DNA of 64,000 nucleotides from Heterobasidion occidentale (lineage: Eukaryota; Basidiomycota; Agaricomycetes; Russulales; Bondarzewiaceae): positions 2,790,001 through 2,854,000 of the forward strand of contig JBCAQO010000001.1 in NCBI GenBank assembly GCA_039111635.1, given 5' to 3'. Every line of letters starts with the position of its first letter. The stretch's first letter is position 1. The notes below the pieces were generated by a model. That model made no database searches. It was not told where the DNA came from and saw nothing but the letters and a program-made list of their open reading frames with translations. The position numbers and the translations under genes were made by a program. This document shows, in pieces, positions 45,995-58,000 of the stretch.

Positions 45995-48783
45995 CTACGA
46001 CTCTTCCCGCAGCCTCGCGTTCCCGATCTCCCATATCATGCGCCGGCGCAGGTACGCCATGTCGCGCTGTGTAAAGTTGAACGCCTCTTCCCCACGTGAG
46101 AGTGTCTCGAGGAACTGACACGTGAACACCCCACAGTCGTACCCGTTCTCCTGCTGCGGCGTCTCCTGCGGAAGCAATGAGTGCAAGTCAGTCATCGGGT
46201 TTCGAGATGTAAGACAGAAAGTCGACGGCGCGACCGATCGCGACCGGAGACACCGGTGAATGGCAGCCATGTTTCAGAGGAACGGGGACCTACCGGATGT
46301 GTGTAGTCTATCCATCCCGTGAAATCAAACGGCTTTTTCCTTTTGTCTTTGTGCTCCGCATTCAGGTATTCGCGCAGAAGCTGGAGGGAGTGAGAGAAGA
46401 GTCGCCGTCAGCGCAAAAACGCAGGCTCGTCCCATCACAGACTGGACGACGATCCTTACCCTGTACACATTCTGACGGTCCATGTTCATACTGTCGTAGG
46501 ACTCTATCCGCTTCCGGCGGAAGTTTATCGCCGCACCGGTCCAATGGGAGTTATTGTGATTGATGGGATAAGGAGCACATCTTTCGAAAATATATCGAAC
46601 TGTGCGGGCAGTGCGCATACATGTCCTTCGTTAAGCATACACGCGCGAACGGTACACGCTGACAGCAGGCAGTGCTTACCTTTTTCGTCCACTTGGCCAA
46701 CCGTCCCTTTTCGTACCCATCCCCTTTCAACTTGGACCAGAAGAACGTGCTGAAGTAATGCACGTCCAAGATCACCGGTCCCAGCTTCCCCCTCGTCGCG
46801 CACCCTTTAGAGATGCCGTTGACCCCGTTGACCCCATTGACCCCATTGGCTCCCATGCTGAGGCCCTTCTTCTGGGCGGTGTTCGAGCGCGACAGGATCA
46901 TCTGCCCGTAAAAGTTGATGATCTCGTCGTTCAGCCATTGAGACGGCAGTAGGCGCGACAAGTCGCGGTCCGTCACCTGCTCGCGCTCGCAGCGCGAGAT
47001 GACGCCGCGCTGGGACAGGAATGACTGGACTTGTGCATCGTCGTCGGCCGGTAGGGACCGGGGGAGCGGCGGAGGTTTGGGTCGCAGGCGCCTCTCAATT
47101 TCTTCATCCTTTCTACGTTTGTTCAAACGGAGCTGTTCGTAAGAGGGGGTGAACGGTTTGAGAGGTGCCGGGCTGAATCGAAGGAAAAGGTGAGGACCGG
47201 TTGGAGGTATATGGCACGTGATCTTGAACGAACCCTTCGAGCGATTGTAGCGCCTTGGTGAGAGCGCGCTTCAGGAAAGCGCTGCTAGGTTCCTGCAGAC
47301 AGCTTGAGTCAAAAGTGAAAAGGGATATTGGGGACTTTGCTCACTTCTGAGAATGAGTGTCTCCTGCTCGGCGAGGAAACTAATGGCTGGATGTGCAAGT
47401 CCCGTAATGAAGGGGATGCTACAGTGACAATGCATGAGTATCGAAGTTGAATCAGACCGCGATGCGCACGTACGAGAAAGCGCCTCGTTCTGGTCCAATA
47501 GCTCTAAGCGTTCCTGGTAACCCAGAAGCCCTGTCCACGGAGGTAAGATCCCTGAATGAAGAATCACAACGGGATGAGCACACCTCTGAAGGTGTTAAAA
47601 TTGGACGAGTAACCTGTTGCGATGCGGAGACCCTCAGCTGTAAAGATGCGTGTTCCCGAGATTGAACTACACTCACCAGCTGAGCGCTTCAGAGCGTACA
47701 GCTCGCTCATCTCGTCTCTTTCCTTCTTGCGCGTCTCCTTCACCTTGGCCTTGTGCTACACATCACATCACAAGGGATAGTCCAATGAGCGATGAGAAAC
47801 AACTACCAGGAGCGTAAGCACAGAAACGGGAGAAACTTACAGCTGCGGCGAAGATGTGCTCGTGTTTTTTCGTCTGTGCCAGGTATTTCTGAGTGCGGCG
47901 CTGTTCGGCGCCTTGTATCGCTGCGGCTAGTTCTGGGGGGTAGCCATGCCGCGTGTAGGGCCAGTGCGGTGGAACTGATGTTGACAGTTGCGTGGATGCC
48001 TTGGGCGCGGAGGGCACGATGGAAGGCGGTGGCATGGCTGACTTGGCATTCGCAAGGACTGACGCAGAGGTAGATGCCGTGGGCTGGCGCTTCACCGGCA
48101 GATCGTTGACATTCAGGTGAGCGACTCGCCGGAGTTTTGGGGGTACGGCGACGGCTTTTGAACGCGGAGGCTCCGTCGAGTGGGGTTGTCGCAGGGTTTG
48201 AGGAGGAGGTTGTGATACGTTCGTGGACTCGACGTCCTGCGATGACGATGTACGTTGATCATTAGGAGGAGGGATTGGCAGCGGTCGCGAAGAAGGTTTT
48301 GCTGAGATGGCGGGATCGACTTTTCGCGGTGTCGGTGCTGAAGGGAGGCGGGAGAGGGAGGAGGCGCCATGGAGCGATAATACTGCAGCGGTATTGGCGG
48401 GCGGTGGGGGAGCCGACCGGAAGACGGGCCGCGTTGAGGAAGGGAAGAGGACTGGCGAGAGGTGGAGGGAGTCGGAAGGGAGGAGTCGAGCTGCTTGATC
48501 GCTGGGTCGCGGCAGGGCAGACGAGTGTTCAGTATGACGGGGACGAAGGCAGGTGAGCGGGAGACGCACCTTCCGCGACCTGGCGGAAGGTATCTCTGCC
48601 GAGGACGAGGCTGTCACGAGCGAGTTGGATCCAGCGAGAGAGGATGCCTTCCGCTTCGGATGGGCTGGGGTCGCCGCCGAGCATGCCCGTGCGGGATGTG
48701 CGAGGGTGCTTCGGCGCACGGACGGGGAGGATGGCGTCAGAGTCGTCTACTATGCGGCGTTTTTGGCTGGTGTGCAGAGGCAT
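45995..48783 (-). CDS. ULP1: SUMO-specific cysteine protease Ulp1 (C48/SENP)
   Basis: The start MPLHTSQKRRIVDDSDAILP at 48783 leads a long Ser/Pro-rich, likely disordered N-terminal half. A charged coiled region (KVKETRKKERDEMSELYALK, near 47700) and KRRKDEEIERRLRPKPPPLP precede the protease. The catalytic domain reads VTDRDLSRLLPSQWLNDEII, VHYFSTFFWSKLKGDGYEKG, INHNNSHWTGAAINF (His), RIESYDSMNMDRQNVY (Asp), and TPQQENGYDCGVFTCQFLET (Gln and the nucleophile Cys). It ends with MAYLRRRMIWEIGNARLREE. Ulp1 matures SUMO and removes it from targets, typically at the nuclear pore. An insert of about 30 residues with repeated Asn-Gly-Val lies between the first two catalytic blocks. About eight introns; some N-terminal borders are uncertain. 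Confidence 0.9.
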
Positions 48784-48949
48784 CGGTGAGAAGGCACACG
48801 AGTCGGGACACAGGCACGGAGGAGAACAGCCAGAGACAAGCAGAGCTGCGCGTGGTCCGTGTGGCAGATCAACGCCCTCGACGCGATCGCAGGGGCCGTC
48901 CACTTGACATGCAATATCTAATACTGCACTCAGCCCACACCTCCCCAAC

Positions 48950-49054
48950 GCCTGGTTGGCTCAGTTGGTTAGAGCGCAAGTCTCATATTATACATATGAG
49001 TGATCAACAAATCACGTAATCTTGAGGTCGTGAGTTCGACCCTCACACCGGGCA
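48950..49054 (+). tRNA. tRNA-Met(CAT), elongator, with a 31-nt intron
   Basis: The acceptor stem GCCTGGT pairs with ACCGGGC and the discriminator is A. The D-arm is GCTC-AGTTGGTTA-GAGC with G18-G19 present. The anticodon loop is CTCATAA with anticodon CAT at 48984-48986. The T-arm is GTGAG-TTCGACC-CTCAC. A 31-nt intron (48988-49018) follows A37; its ATGAG can pair with the CTCAT of the anticodon, as nuclear tRNA introns do. A run TTTTT at 49057 serves as Pol III terminator. The loop CTCATAA and stem fit elongator, not initiator, tRNA-Met. Confidence 0.93.
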
Positions 49055-49222
49055 CCTTTTTGGCCCTCGATTCCCCGACAGCTCTCAGCACGCAGTTCAC
49101 CTGCGGGCACGGTAACGTCTTCCGCTTTGCTGGATCTCACAGTAGGAGGACCGAGACACAGAGTGACCAAACAAGGAAAGACGCCTCAAATATCCAGCCG
49201 TCTTGAGCAGTCGATTTTCAAG

Positions 49223-49323
49223 GCCTGGTTGGCTCAGTTAGAGCGCAAGTCTCATATTATGCATATGAGTGATCAACAAATCACGTAATCTTGAGGTCGT
49301 GAGTTCGACCCTCACACCGGGCA
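49223..49323 (+). tRNA. tRNA-Met(CAT) copy 2, with D-loop deletion (possibly a pseudogene)
   Basis: Near-identical to the copy 273 bp upstream, including the intron (one A-to-G change in it). The D-arm is GCTC-AGTTA-GAGC, so 4 nt including G18-G19 are missing. Acceptor, anticodon and T-arms are intact. A terminator of four T follows at 49327-49330. The flanks are unrelated to copy 1. The lost G18-G19 normally pair with the T-loop, so folding and charging may be impaired. Confidence 0.85.
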
Positions 49324-50878
49324 CAGTTTTGCCCCCGTGAACGCACAGCATCTGCTCTCCATCTTTCGATGCGAGGAAGTGTCTTGTTCATGTTCAGACA
49401 ATCTATATGTCAGAGACGACTCAGAGCAATATCGTTAGAAGGGGCACTCATTTGGCTCAATTATCGGACCCAAGGGACTCCGCTATAACCTCAAATTATT
49501 GTACTGGAATTGCATACAAGGTATCGGATTCCATGGAGCAGACACATCGCGTGCTTGACATCTGCACGTTCGATTCGATGCCCTGGCGATCAGTCAATCC
49601 GGCTCAGTGGTCTAAGAGGTGCTCCAGCCCTTCTAAAGCATGGACGTGTACAAAGAGGTCTACCGCCCCTGCGACCGCGGAAGGTCATCGAGGGTCAGTG
49701 GCGGTTCCAAGCAAAGAAAGGAGCGGACGCTAGTGTCGAGAATGTGAAAGTCAAGACCCGGCGACAGTTGAGGTCTTCTGGCGAACACGAGCATCACCCA
49801 GTTTCACGTCCATGCGTGTCGTCCCGTTCAGCAATGAGAGGCACCGGTCTACCGCCTGACATCCCTAATGTTATGCTGCCTGGCATGTCCCTCGTATACC
49901 CATGCTCCCAGTTGCGGGATTGTATGCGGCGCTGTCATCGCATCAGGGTTAGCTGACGGTCAGTGACAGGGCTTGTAGTATTTGAGCAAAGCTTGGCGTG
50001 TGACGGCCTTAACGGTATTGCATGACGATTCTGTGGCTGGCGTGGTAGGCAATGAGGACATTGCATGATGGGAAAACATTGCCATCTGTGAGGGCAATTT
50101 GCACTACGCGATCGGACAAGATATTAATTCGTGCACTGTTTCACAGTCCTGTAAATGTTGAGTGAGACAGGTCGGACATGTGAGGGCATGGCTGGTGACA
50201 AAACATAAAGACAGCTCCAGACAGAAATTTTGTCATTGATGGCAGACACGAGCGTCCACAAAGTCGCAAGACCTCTTAATGGGCTGCATACGTCACGATG
50301 CTACTTGCGGGGCGCCGTCTAGGCCAGCCTCGTACGCCAGTCAAGCACAGTCTAACATATGACGGCGGTGAAGGTTCGGTGACCGCTGCGAAAAGGAACG
50401 TACAGAGAACGTCAGAGAATGGGACGGGATAGAGCGCAGATAAAGCAGAATTGCGAGCCGAAGAGCAAGGGCGATGGTGTTTTGGATGGAAAGCGTCCTG
50501 GATCAAGGTCGAGCTGAAACACGGATGGCACGCACCAGTACGCCCCATTCTCGTTCATGAGCGCGACAGCCACCCAACACTGTTGAGGAAACAACGATGT
50601 GTGCAGACAGCGCGGGAGGCAGGTTGCCGCGCGGAAGCAGGCCGACCGCCGAAAAGGCCGGAGCACAACTCCCTTGCCCGGGTTGCCCCTTCGAACTACC
50701 CCGCCCACTCTTATCTTCCATCTTCCTATATAATCGCTCAAACTCTCATCCCACCACCGCCCCACTGTTTTCTTCTACGTACCTGGTGATTTCCTCCTGC
50801 ATTGTCTTTTGCGCTGCTTCGTGTATAGGAGCCTTTGAACCTGAAACTCCCCCATTAGTACCTCGTCCTTGAACCAGC
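49324..50878. other. Gene-poor interval between tRNA genes and the Yippee gene
   Basis: About 1.5 kb. A stretch at 49603-49622 resembles a tRNA D-arm (GGCTCAGTGGTCTAAG) but no full cloverleaf follows. Short ORFs have no family similarity. The last 300 bp are pyrimidine-rich and probably form the promoter of the Yippee gene. Confidence 0.45.
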
Positions 50879-51405
50879 ATGGGCATGAGCTACCGTCGTT
50901 ACCTCGCAGGTGCCCGCGTATACGGGTGCTCAAAGTGTCGCACACACCTCGCGACCATTCATTCCATGATTTCTCGAGTGAGTGATTTCGCAAGTCAGGT
51001 TCTCGTCGCGAGGTCTGATTGTCCTTCAGGCGTTCAATGGTCAGCACGGCCGCGCATACCTGTTCGAAGATGTGTGAGTGCTCTCTGCCATTTCGATCGA
51101 TGCGATGATCGCTAATCTAGACGCTTATTAACTCCCGGCCCTGCCGCAGTGTGAACGTGGTTGAAGGTGAACCGAACGACCGCCAGATGACCACAGGCAA
51201 CCACACCGTCCGTGATATCTACTGCTGCAAGTGTCAAACAATCCTCGGCTGGAAATACGTGCGCTAGCCTTTTGCTTCCGTATCGTCTGCTCTTGGTTCT
51301 CACACTAACGCCATATGTTCGCAGGACAAGGCATACGAACCTACACAGAGATATAAAGAGGGCAAATTCATCCTCGAGCGCAACCTCCTGGTCGACGTGC
51401 AATAG
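50879..51405 (+). CDS. Yippee-family zinc-binding protein
   Basis: About 110 residues in four exons, starting [20 protein letters not shown] at 50879. The Yippee/CULT-like fold signatures are [68 protein letters not shown] and [19 protein letters not shown]. Four cysteines in two CxxC pairs bind zinc. The introns close GRAYLFED to VVNVVEG and [10 protein letters not shown] to DKAYEP. Human YPEL5 and yeast Moh1 belong to GID/CTLH-linked or stress roles, but no function can be assigned from sequence alone. Stop at 51403-51405. Confidence 0.92.
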
Positions 51406-54400
51406 TCGCTCTCACCGTCTTCTGCGCACGTTCCTCCGTATACACTCACCGTCACAGGCATCAGGCATCAAGTATATATCTAGCAATGGCAGGCCGCACG
51501 CGGCCATCCCGATTCCGAGCATTCGCAGCGTTTGACGTAAAGCCCACCGTCGCACGCGGTCGTCACGCTCTCATTCACACCGCGCATCTTGATCCATCGT
51601 GCATCTTGTGTCGCGCAACGCATATCGCACGATCGCACCTTTGCACCTACAAACTCATATCTCCCCGTGCTGCGCGCCCCACCTTCACTCACATGCGACA
51701 ATCTCGTTGAAGGATCATATAGATTCAGATCTATTCGGGGTTGGGTCTGGGACTCTGGGTGGGTACATGGTTAGAGAGGTCACGTGGTTCGATCTGTCCG
51801 TCGGCTGCAAGGCACCGTCGCTCCAGTCTCTCACTAACTTCCGCAGCATGGGATCTTGCTCGGTTTCTCCCCGCTCCCCCGCTCCCCCCTTCTAACGCCG
51901 CCTTTTTCGCATCGCCTTTTATGGATGATATCCCTGGTCTCCGCTTCATTCCGTTTTATCCCATCCCTCCATCCTTCCATGTAGAAGCTCCTTCCGTCGG
52001 CACCCGTTCGTTCCCCACGCGGGTTGCTGCATATTCGTTTGGCACTCGAATATCCCCCGGCGCGGCCCATCACATCATCTCCCGCCTCTATCCTTCCAGA
52101 ATGCTCGTCTCCCATCATTAATTTAAATTCCATTTCCTTTCCATTTGGTTTATATTTTTTATTGGTACGCGAGCATCTGTTGTTCTCCTCTTGTTCCCTC
52201 TTTTCTCTCTCTCTTTCGCCCTCAGACGCCAATGGCGTGTTTCTTTGTGTGTTGCCCACTCGAGCAACACAATAAATGAATGGATGTACGTTTAGATTGT
52301 ATATATGTTCGCGCGGTTGCGGGTCCTAAGGATATGCAAAGAACGCGAACGGGAGTACGCGTTGACTTCATATCCTCTCAGCATGTAGCCAAGGCATGTC
52401 CCCCTTGTGCTCACAGCTCCCTTGGTTATATATGTCATTGCATCAACTGCCATTTTAAGTACGTGTATTGTAAGTTACTTCATGTCCAGTTTTGTTCATG
52501 ATATCATCGCAACTTCAAATTCTGGGAGATGGACCCTCGCTATGCAGCGGTCCCACACACTTGGCCAGACCATCACGCCCACAACATGACATGAAAAGTC
52601 TGCGTATGATCGAGTTTCGAAAAGGATTCAATAAACAACGGAGGCAGCCCGCGCCGGCTCGCACTCCTTCCGGCATTACCATCTTCAATGATGCGTGAGA
52701 CCTGCTATCCTTGTACATTCGATGATGGCTTCCCGAAGCATTTGCCGGGATTATAAGCCCGCTGCTAGATATGGCGGACACTCATAGATGCACTCTAGCA
52801 GTCCTGCAAGCGAAAAAAAATAAAGAAGTTTGATCGAGGCAGCCCGCGAGACTTCTCTTCTGACCGGCGGTTCACCACTAGTTGCAGGACCTCAGGTATT
52901 CGCGATGCGAGCTCTGTCGCCCAGAGCGTCCCGATTGCGAACGCGAAAGGATGTAGATACGACGATCGGTGCTTCCTGGACGCTTCGCTTGCAAAGGAGT
53001 TCTAAACAAAGATATGCCGAGGCTAGGCGACAGACGCGATGTCCTTCCTGAGGAGAGAGCCACCAACGATAGAGATAGATCTTTCCTCGAGTATTGAAGG
53101 CGAAGGCGAAGGAGCGTTCGGAGATGAGAGGTCTCCATGTGTATGGGAGACGCTCATGGCATCTCTTGACGCTCTTGCAAAGATGTTCAACACACGACAG
53201 CGCCAAACAGACATCGAGCCATCGCAGACTCATGTACTCGAGGCGCTTTGGGGCCGGTAGGCGCCCAGCTAGCATTGACGCTGACAGCAAGTACTGCGGG
53301 GTCTGCTTATTCCAATCGCTCCCATGAGAAGGTAAGATGCAAGAGCACCAGCGCCTTGGAAGATATCAAAGCGCTGGGGGGAGACTCGGGATGTGCTCGC
53401 AGGTTCGAGCGCTGGTATTGAGAATCTAAATCGACCAGTCATCATCCAACAATTCACACGATCCGAAAGTATTTACCATGACACTCTGACGATGACTCAG
53501 GAAGTCAAACATTATGGTGTTCACTCGGCAATCGGACCCCGTTCAATCTTGATTTTTTTGGGGAAGTCTTGAGGGCGTGTGTGCCGCAAATCGTTTACTC
53601 TACTTGGGATCATTGGGCCGAAGCCAGTAGTGAAGCCAGTATGGAGAAGGCTAGGTAAGTCGGATGTCAGCAGAGTTCGCATGGGCCCACTGTCAAATTT
53701 CTGGGGTACGCAAGCAATGTCGGTCAATCGCAAGTCTGTTCACTGAAGTATTAAGAAGGACTGCACTTATATGGCAATCTGGAACTCTTCAAACGGATCG
53801 AGTAGGAGTGCGGGTTGATGAAATGCTTGTCTGTTGACTTGCAGTGAGAAAAGAAGTAGAATTGAGATAGCTGAGGGAGTATTGTTGAGCATGAGAAGCC
53901 TTAAGGATTAAAGAGGAGTGATGTCGACGGTTCTCGCAGCACAATTTACAAAGCATCTGGTCAGGAGGACTTGAATCCTTGACAGCAACACCGCTGTTGG
54001 GGTTGTGGAGAATCTGTGGAGGCAACGCGTATTAGCAAGCATCGTCCTTAATCAGATCAGCTTTGTGAGGGTTTGGGGTGCAAGGGTATCGTAGACTTAC
54101 GTTACCTGACATGCCATGAGCGCCGTTACCGACGGTGGCAGAGCACGAGCTTTGTTACTGTGCTTTATAGCACATATCTGTTGTTGGGTCAACAGTTGGA
54201 ATGTGTAGAAACCGCCAGCAGGCCATCTTCGAAGGGCCGAGAACAAGTAGTTCTTTAAATTGATCGGGGGCAAACTATAAATATAATCATCTCGGAGCGG
54301 GAAATGTGATCACAGTTGACTATGAGTTGAGGAAATAGTAAACGCTATGCAGATGTGCGCCGTCACACGAAGTAGGGATAGTCGTAGAATTGCGGAAACG

Positions 54401-54756
54401 AGCACATTTGTACCTTGGAGGGCGAGAGAGGGAGTTGGCTGGAGGAGGAACGCTCAGAAAGGCAAGTGTACAAGAAAGATGCCGAGAAGCCGCCGTCGGG
54501 CAAGGCAACGGAATTACGCTGTCGAAATGCCCCAACCTTGCGGGCAACCCCAACAGACCGACCAGAGCAGTCCACGATCGTTTATAACCACGCTCCTTTC
54601 GCGCTTGCCATTCCCCACATTCATATCATCCGGCCACCACAGCGTCATTCTCCTTGGAGCCCCTCGCGAAGCCCTTTCCACAGTCCGAACACACAATGGG
54701 TCAGTTGTTTCGAGTCTTTTATAAACTCAGCGCTCATCCCCGCAAATTTAGCGACC
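51406..54756. other. Gene-poor interval with broken ORFs
   Basis: About 3.3 kb. CT-rich tracts lie near 52180-52220. A segment at about 53390-53650 on the + strand has coding-like phrases (IENLNRPVIIQQFTRSES, then VPQIVYSTWDHWAEASSE) in different frames without a usable splice pair, which suggests a decayed gene. Nothing resembles a reverse transcriptase, transposase or tRNA. Confidence 0.4.
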
Positions 54757-55044
54757 ATGTCTTTGTCCGTGGCCACCCGAACATTGCCCACCATCTCCTC
54801 TCCCCTCGCCTCTCCCTCCTCCCCGACAAATTCGCGTCCACTACCAAAGCGCGCATCGTTATTTCCAACATCTCGTCCACTACGCCCGTTCCCCTCCATT
54901 TCGCAGTCGTTCACACCCTCTGGGTCGCGCGCTACCCGCCCAGACGCGAAGAAAAGCGTAAAACTCATCGAACCGCCCAAGAACTTCTCTGGCGGCACAT
55001 TTGTGCTTAACCTCACTCAGGCGGAGCTGCGTAGGGATGATTGA
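54757..55044 (+). CDS. Small Ser/Pro-rich hypothetical protein
   Basis: An uninterrupted ATG frame of about 95 residues in a typical fungal start context (GACCATGTCTTTG). It begins MSLSVATRTLPTISSPLASP, passes through a basic Ser/Pro/Arg-rich middle, and ends KLIEPPKNFSGGTFVLNLTQ with a charged RRDD terminus. The last third is less biased than the rest and looks like a conserved short motif. I do not recognise the family. A longer upstream reading of the frame exists but its ATG is far upstream. Confidence 0.45.
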   Translation: MSLSVATRTLPTISSPLASPSSPTNSRPLPKRASLFPTSRPLRPFPSISQSFTPSGSRATRPDAKKSVKLIEPPKNFSGGTFVLNLTQAELRRDD

Positions 55045-58000
55045 AGATATGAGCGGGTTGGGTGTCGCTCACTCTGGGACATACGAAGAAAACTTCGCAA
55101 AGCGATACAAACCTGACTCCAAGTCTCACTCGGCCACTGCTGCCAATCCACTCAGCTATTGCTAGTTCGCCATCATTCCTCCCTCTCCCCCAGCCGCCAC
55201 CATTATTGTCACCGCTGGCACCGTTCCCCTCGTCTCGAGTCTCTCTCTGTATACCTGCCACCGAGTGTACATCCTTCATCACATTCGCGTCTCTTCCATA
55301 TTCTTCAGTATCGTCGGGCCCTATACATTCATACATGCCCTCATTCGCCGTCTCATCAAAAGTTCCGCACTATATTATTGCCTTATCCTTTTTCTCCCTC
55401 CTCGTCTCTTGGTTCTTTGTCTCAGTTGTGTCGTTATCCTTGGTTTAGGATTGCCCGTCTCCATTTGAACGCTGCATCACATCCACTTACTCGCTTTCTT
55501 CACCTCCTTCGCAGCATACTTTTGAGCATTTCTCAGCTCAGCAGCGACCTCGGGTTATCCGCCGTTCCGACTATCTCCTCATGCCATACATCATGCCGCC
55601 TACGACTGTTTTCTTCTCTTTTGTAATAACAATACAAAGATTGCGAATCATGTTTGCTTGGACCACATTGTTTGTATGACGTCGATAAGCTCCTCATGAT
55701 GAACGAATCTTCAAATGACATCATGCTAGACAGTCGTTCTTCAATAAATTAAATTAAATCAAATCGATGGCATGGCGGTTGCTCGATATAGCTAATTATT
55801 CCAACATGTCACTACTCAGTCCATCTAGGTCCATCCGCGATGTGAGGACATATGTTCCTATACTAGAGCGCATGCTAATTACATGGCTGATCACTGGCTG
55901 ATCGAAGAAAAGCTACGAGTATAGAATGAGCGCGCGCCTTCATTGCAGAAGACGACCCCCACGGACAATGCTGCGCCGCAGTCGCTCTCTATAAGTCTGC
56001 CAACATGCTGCCTGTTGGTGAGTTATTACTAACAGCTGACCTTGGCAGAAAGGAAAGCCTTGGTCGCAAGGTTTTTCGAAGTGTACCTGGCTTGCGCGGA
56101 CAACTTGTGAAGTCCCTCGTTGTGTTCAAAATCAATGGGGAGGCCTGACATTGGTATGGCCAACCTTTCTGAGGAGATGGCGCCTTTTGGGACCGCAGAT
56201 GTGTTGGCGGTAGAAAAGGGTAGAACGTCTCGGGAACAACTCTTCCCATTAGTCTCCGTGGCTGACCTTTACACAGAAGACAGTCGTTCTGTGTATAAGC
56301 TTCCCATTACCTCCCGTTACCATCTTGATCACGATTAGCAGATTGCGCTGCGTGTGGGTCTGTATGCCCTTGAAGAATGTCACGAAGCACTCGTGATGTC
56401 TCATACATTAGAGATAGACGAGAGAAATGAGAGATGCACCCCTGTCAGCCAATAACATCTCGCTTTGCGCTGGGCATGAACTTGTCGGCTGCTCAATCTT
56501 ACCCCATGTGTCAGCGTTAGATGCACCCAGTTTGTAGTATGGTCAGGGAAGGAACGATCGCGGGGCTGCAGTGAAGGCGCTAGATTTTGGAACGGCGACA
56601 CAAGAGGACACACAAGACACTCTGCGACACTGCTCAAATTCAAAGTTCACTGACTCGATCCTGGAAGGAGTTGAGATTCTTCCTTCTTGAGATTCCTTCG
56701 TCTGACAATAAGTAGCGTTGTGTCCACAGCTCACTGATATCACTGTTCATCAGTTTTCTGTCACGGGAATTCGCTTTAGATCCACTTCTTGCCGACCAAA
56801 GTGCGCTTTATTTGGGCGCCCTGGGATCTTTGTACCCATGGCTAGCCTTCCAGGCATCATACCTGCTCATCCGTCTGCTGTCCTGAGAACTTCCTTCCAA
56901 CAAGGTTAGAGGTACCCCTTCAAAGTTCAGAGTACGCGTGTCGGATATGCGGGGGCTTTTCTAGTCGAACTTGGAATACCTTTCAGAACACTCCGGATAG
57001 TGCGGTGGTTTTACGTGGCTTTGACTCCTCGGAAGTTGAACAAGGTGAGCAAAAGAAGGTCGTGTGCAGCACCTGGATTTATTAATATTCACAGCCAATG
57101 ATCATCGAATGGTGAACTTTCTCCACGTCTTCCAGGGAGGATTTCTCTTACTCAGCGGTACGGTCTCGAATCGATGGTCTCTTTTCCGTTATCTGTAGGC
57201 GTGCAGTTCTATACTCGTCGCAGCGGACGGGCGCAGATGTGACGACTGATCATCGCAGAAGCTTCCCCTAGCATATCCGGCCACTGACGTCGATTTGGTA
57301 GTACCGGAGGAGAGCCCTTTGGACTCGGTCAGTCCCTTGGAGTATAAAACCTGAAATGGGTCAAATTGATATGAATCGGCATTCATCCGAATGTTACAAT
57401 TGCGTTGCCGCCCACCCCTATAACGATGTGAATAACCCTAGTAATGCTTGCACAATGGATGGGAAGGGTAGGAGGCCGCCAATTTTCCAGGCGTCCCTGA
57501 CATAACTAATTTGGTTCTACACCAGATGAAGAAACTCAAAGCAGACTCACTCGATGTCAATTCATTTTTTGCACATAACGATCCCAATTCTTTACTTTTC
57601 GTCAGTAGTGAGTGCCAAAAGGAACCGCCCCTCCGTCCGAGTCATCAGTGCAGCACTGCTCGAAACACAACTTGATAGTTAGCGCCCATATCAATTCACG
57701 TCGGAACGACCCGGGCAATGCGGGAGTGTTGTTCCTTTTACAGGTCTTTGCGCGGATTCACTTAGCAGACGCCGTTCAACTTACACATGGCTATTTCCTT
57801 GACGAACATTCTTCTGCGGAGACGCCTCTTGGGTCTTAATGCGTCTATGTGGATGCCGCGGTCGTTCTGCCTGCGAGCTTCGATGACCAGTCAGGCAATT
57901 CCACGGTCCACAGCTTCCAAAGTTTGAGTCGGATTAGATTATCTGTGTAACGGAACCGGTATCATTGAGAGGTTCGGGAGATTCTCATTCTGTGGGGACG

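Noticed and set aside
45576..46121. A long minus-strand ORF between BET1 and ULP1
   Set aside because: It overlaps the ULP1 catalytic end in another frame, and that frame has all catalytic residues.
48462..49019. A plus-strand ORF that covers the ULP1 5' part and the first tRNA
   Set aside because: It is antisense to ULP1 and runs into a tRNA gene; its composition is Arg/Gly-rich shadow sequence.
49595..49715. A tRNA-like D-arm (GGCTCAGTGGTCTAAG) with a weak B-box further on
   Set aside because: No acceptor stem, anticodon stem or T-arm pairs can be formed.
53960..54000. A minus-strand sequence resembling a tRNA T-arm (GGATTCAAGTCC)
   Set aside because: No matching acceptor or anticodon arm is found upstream.
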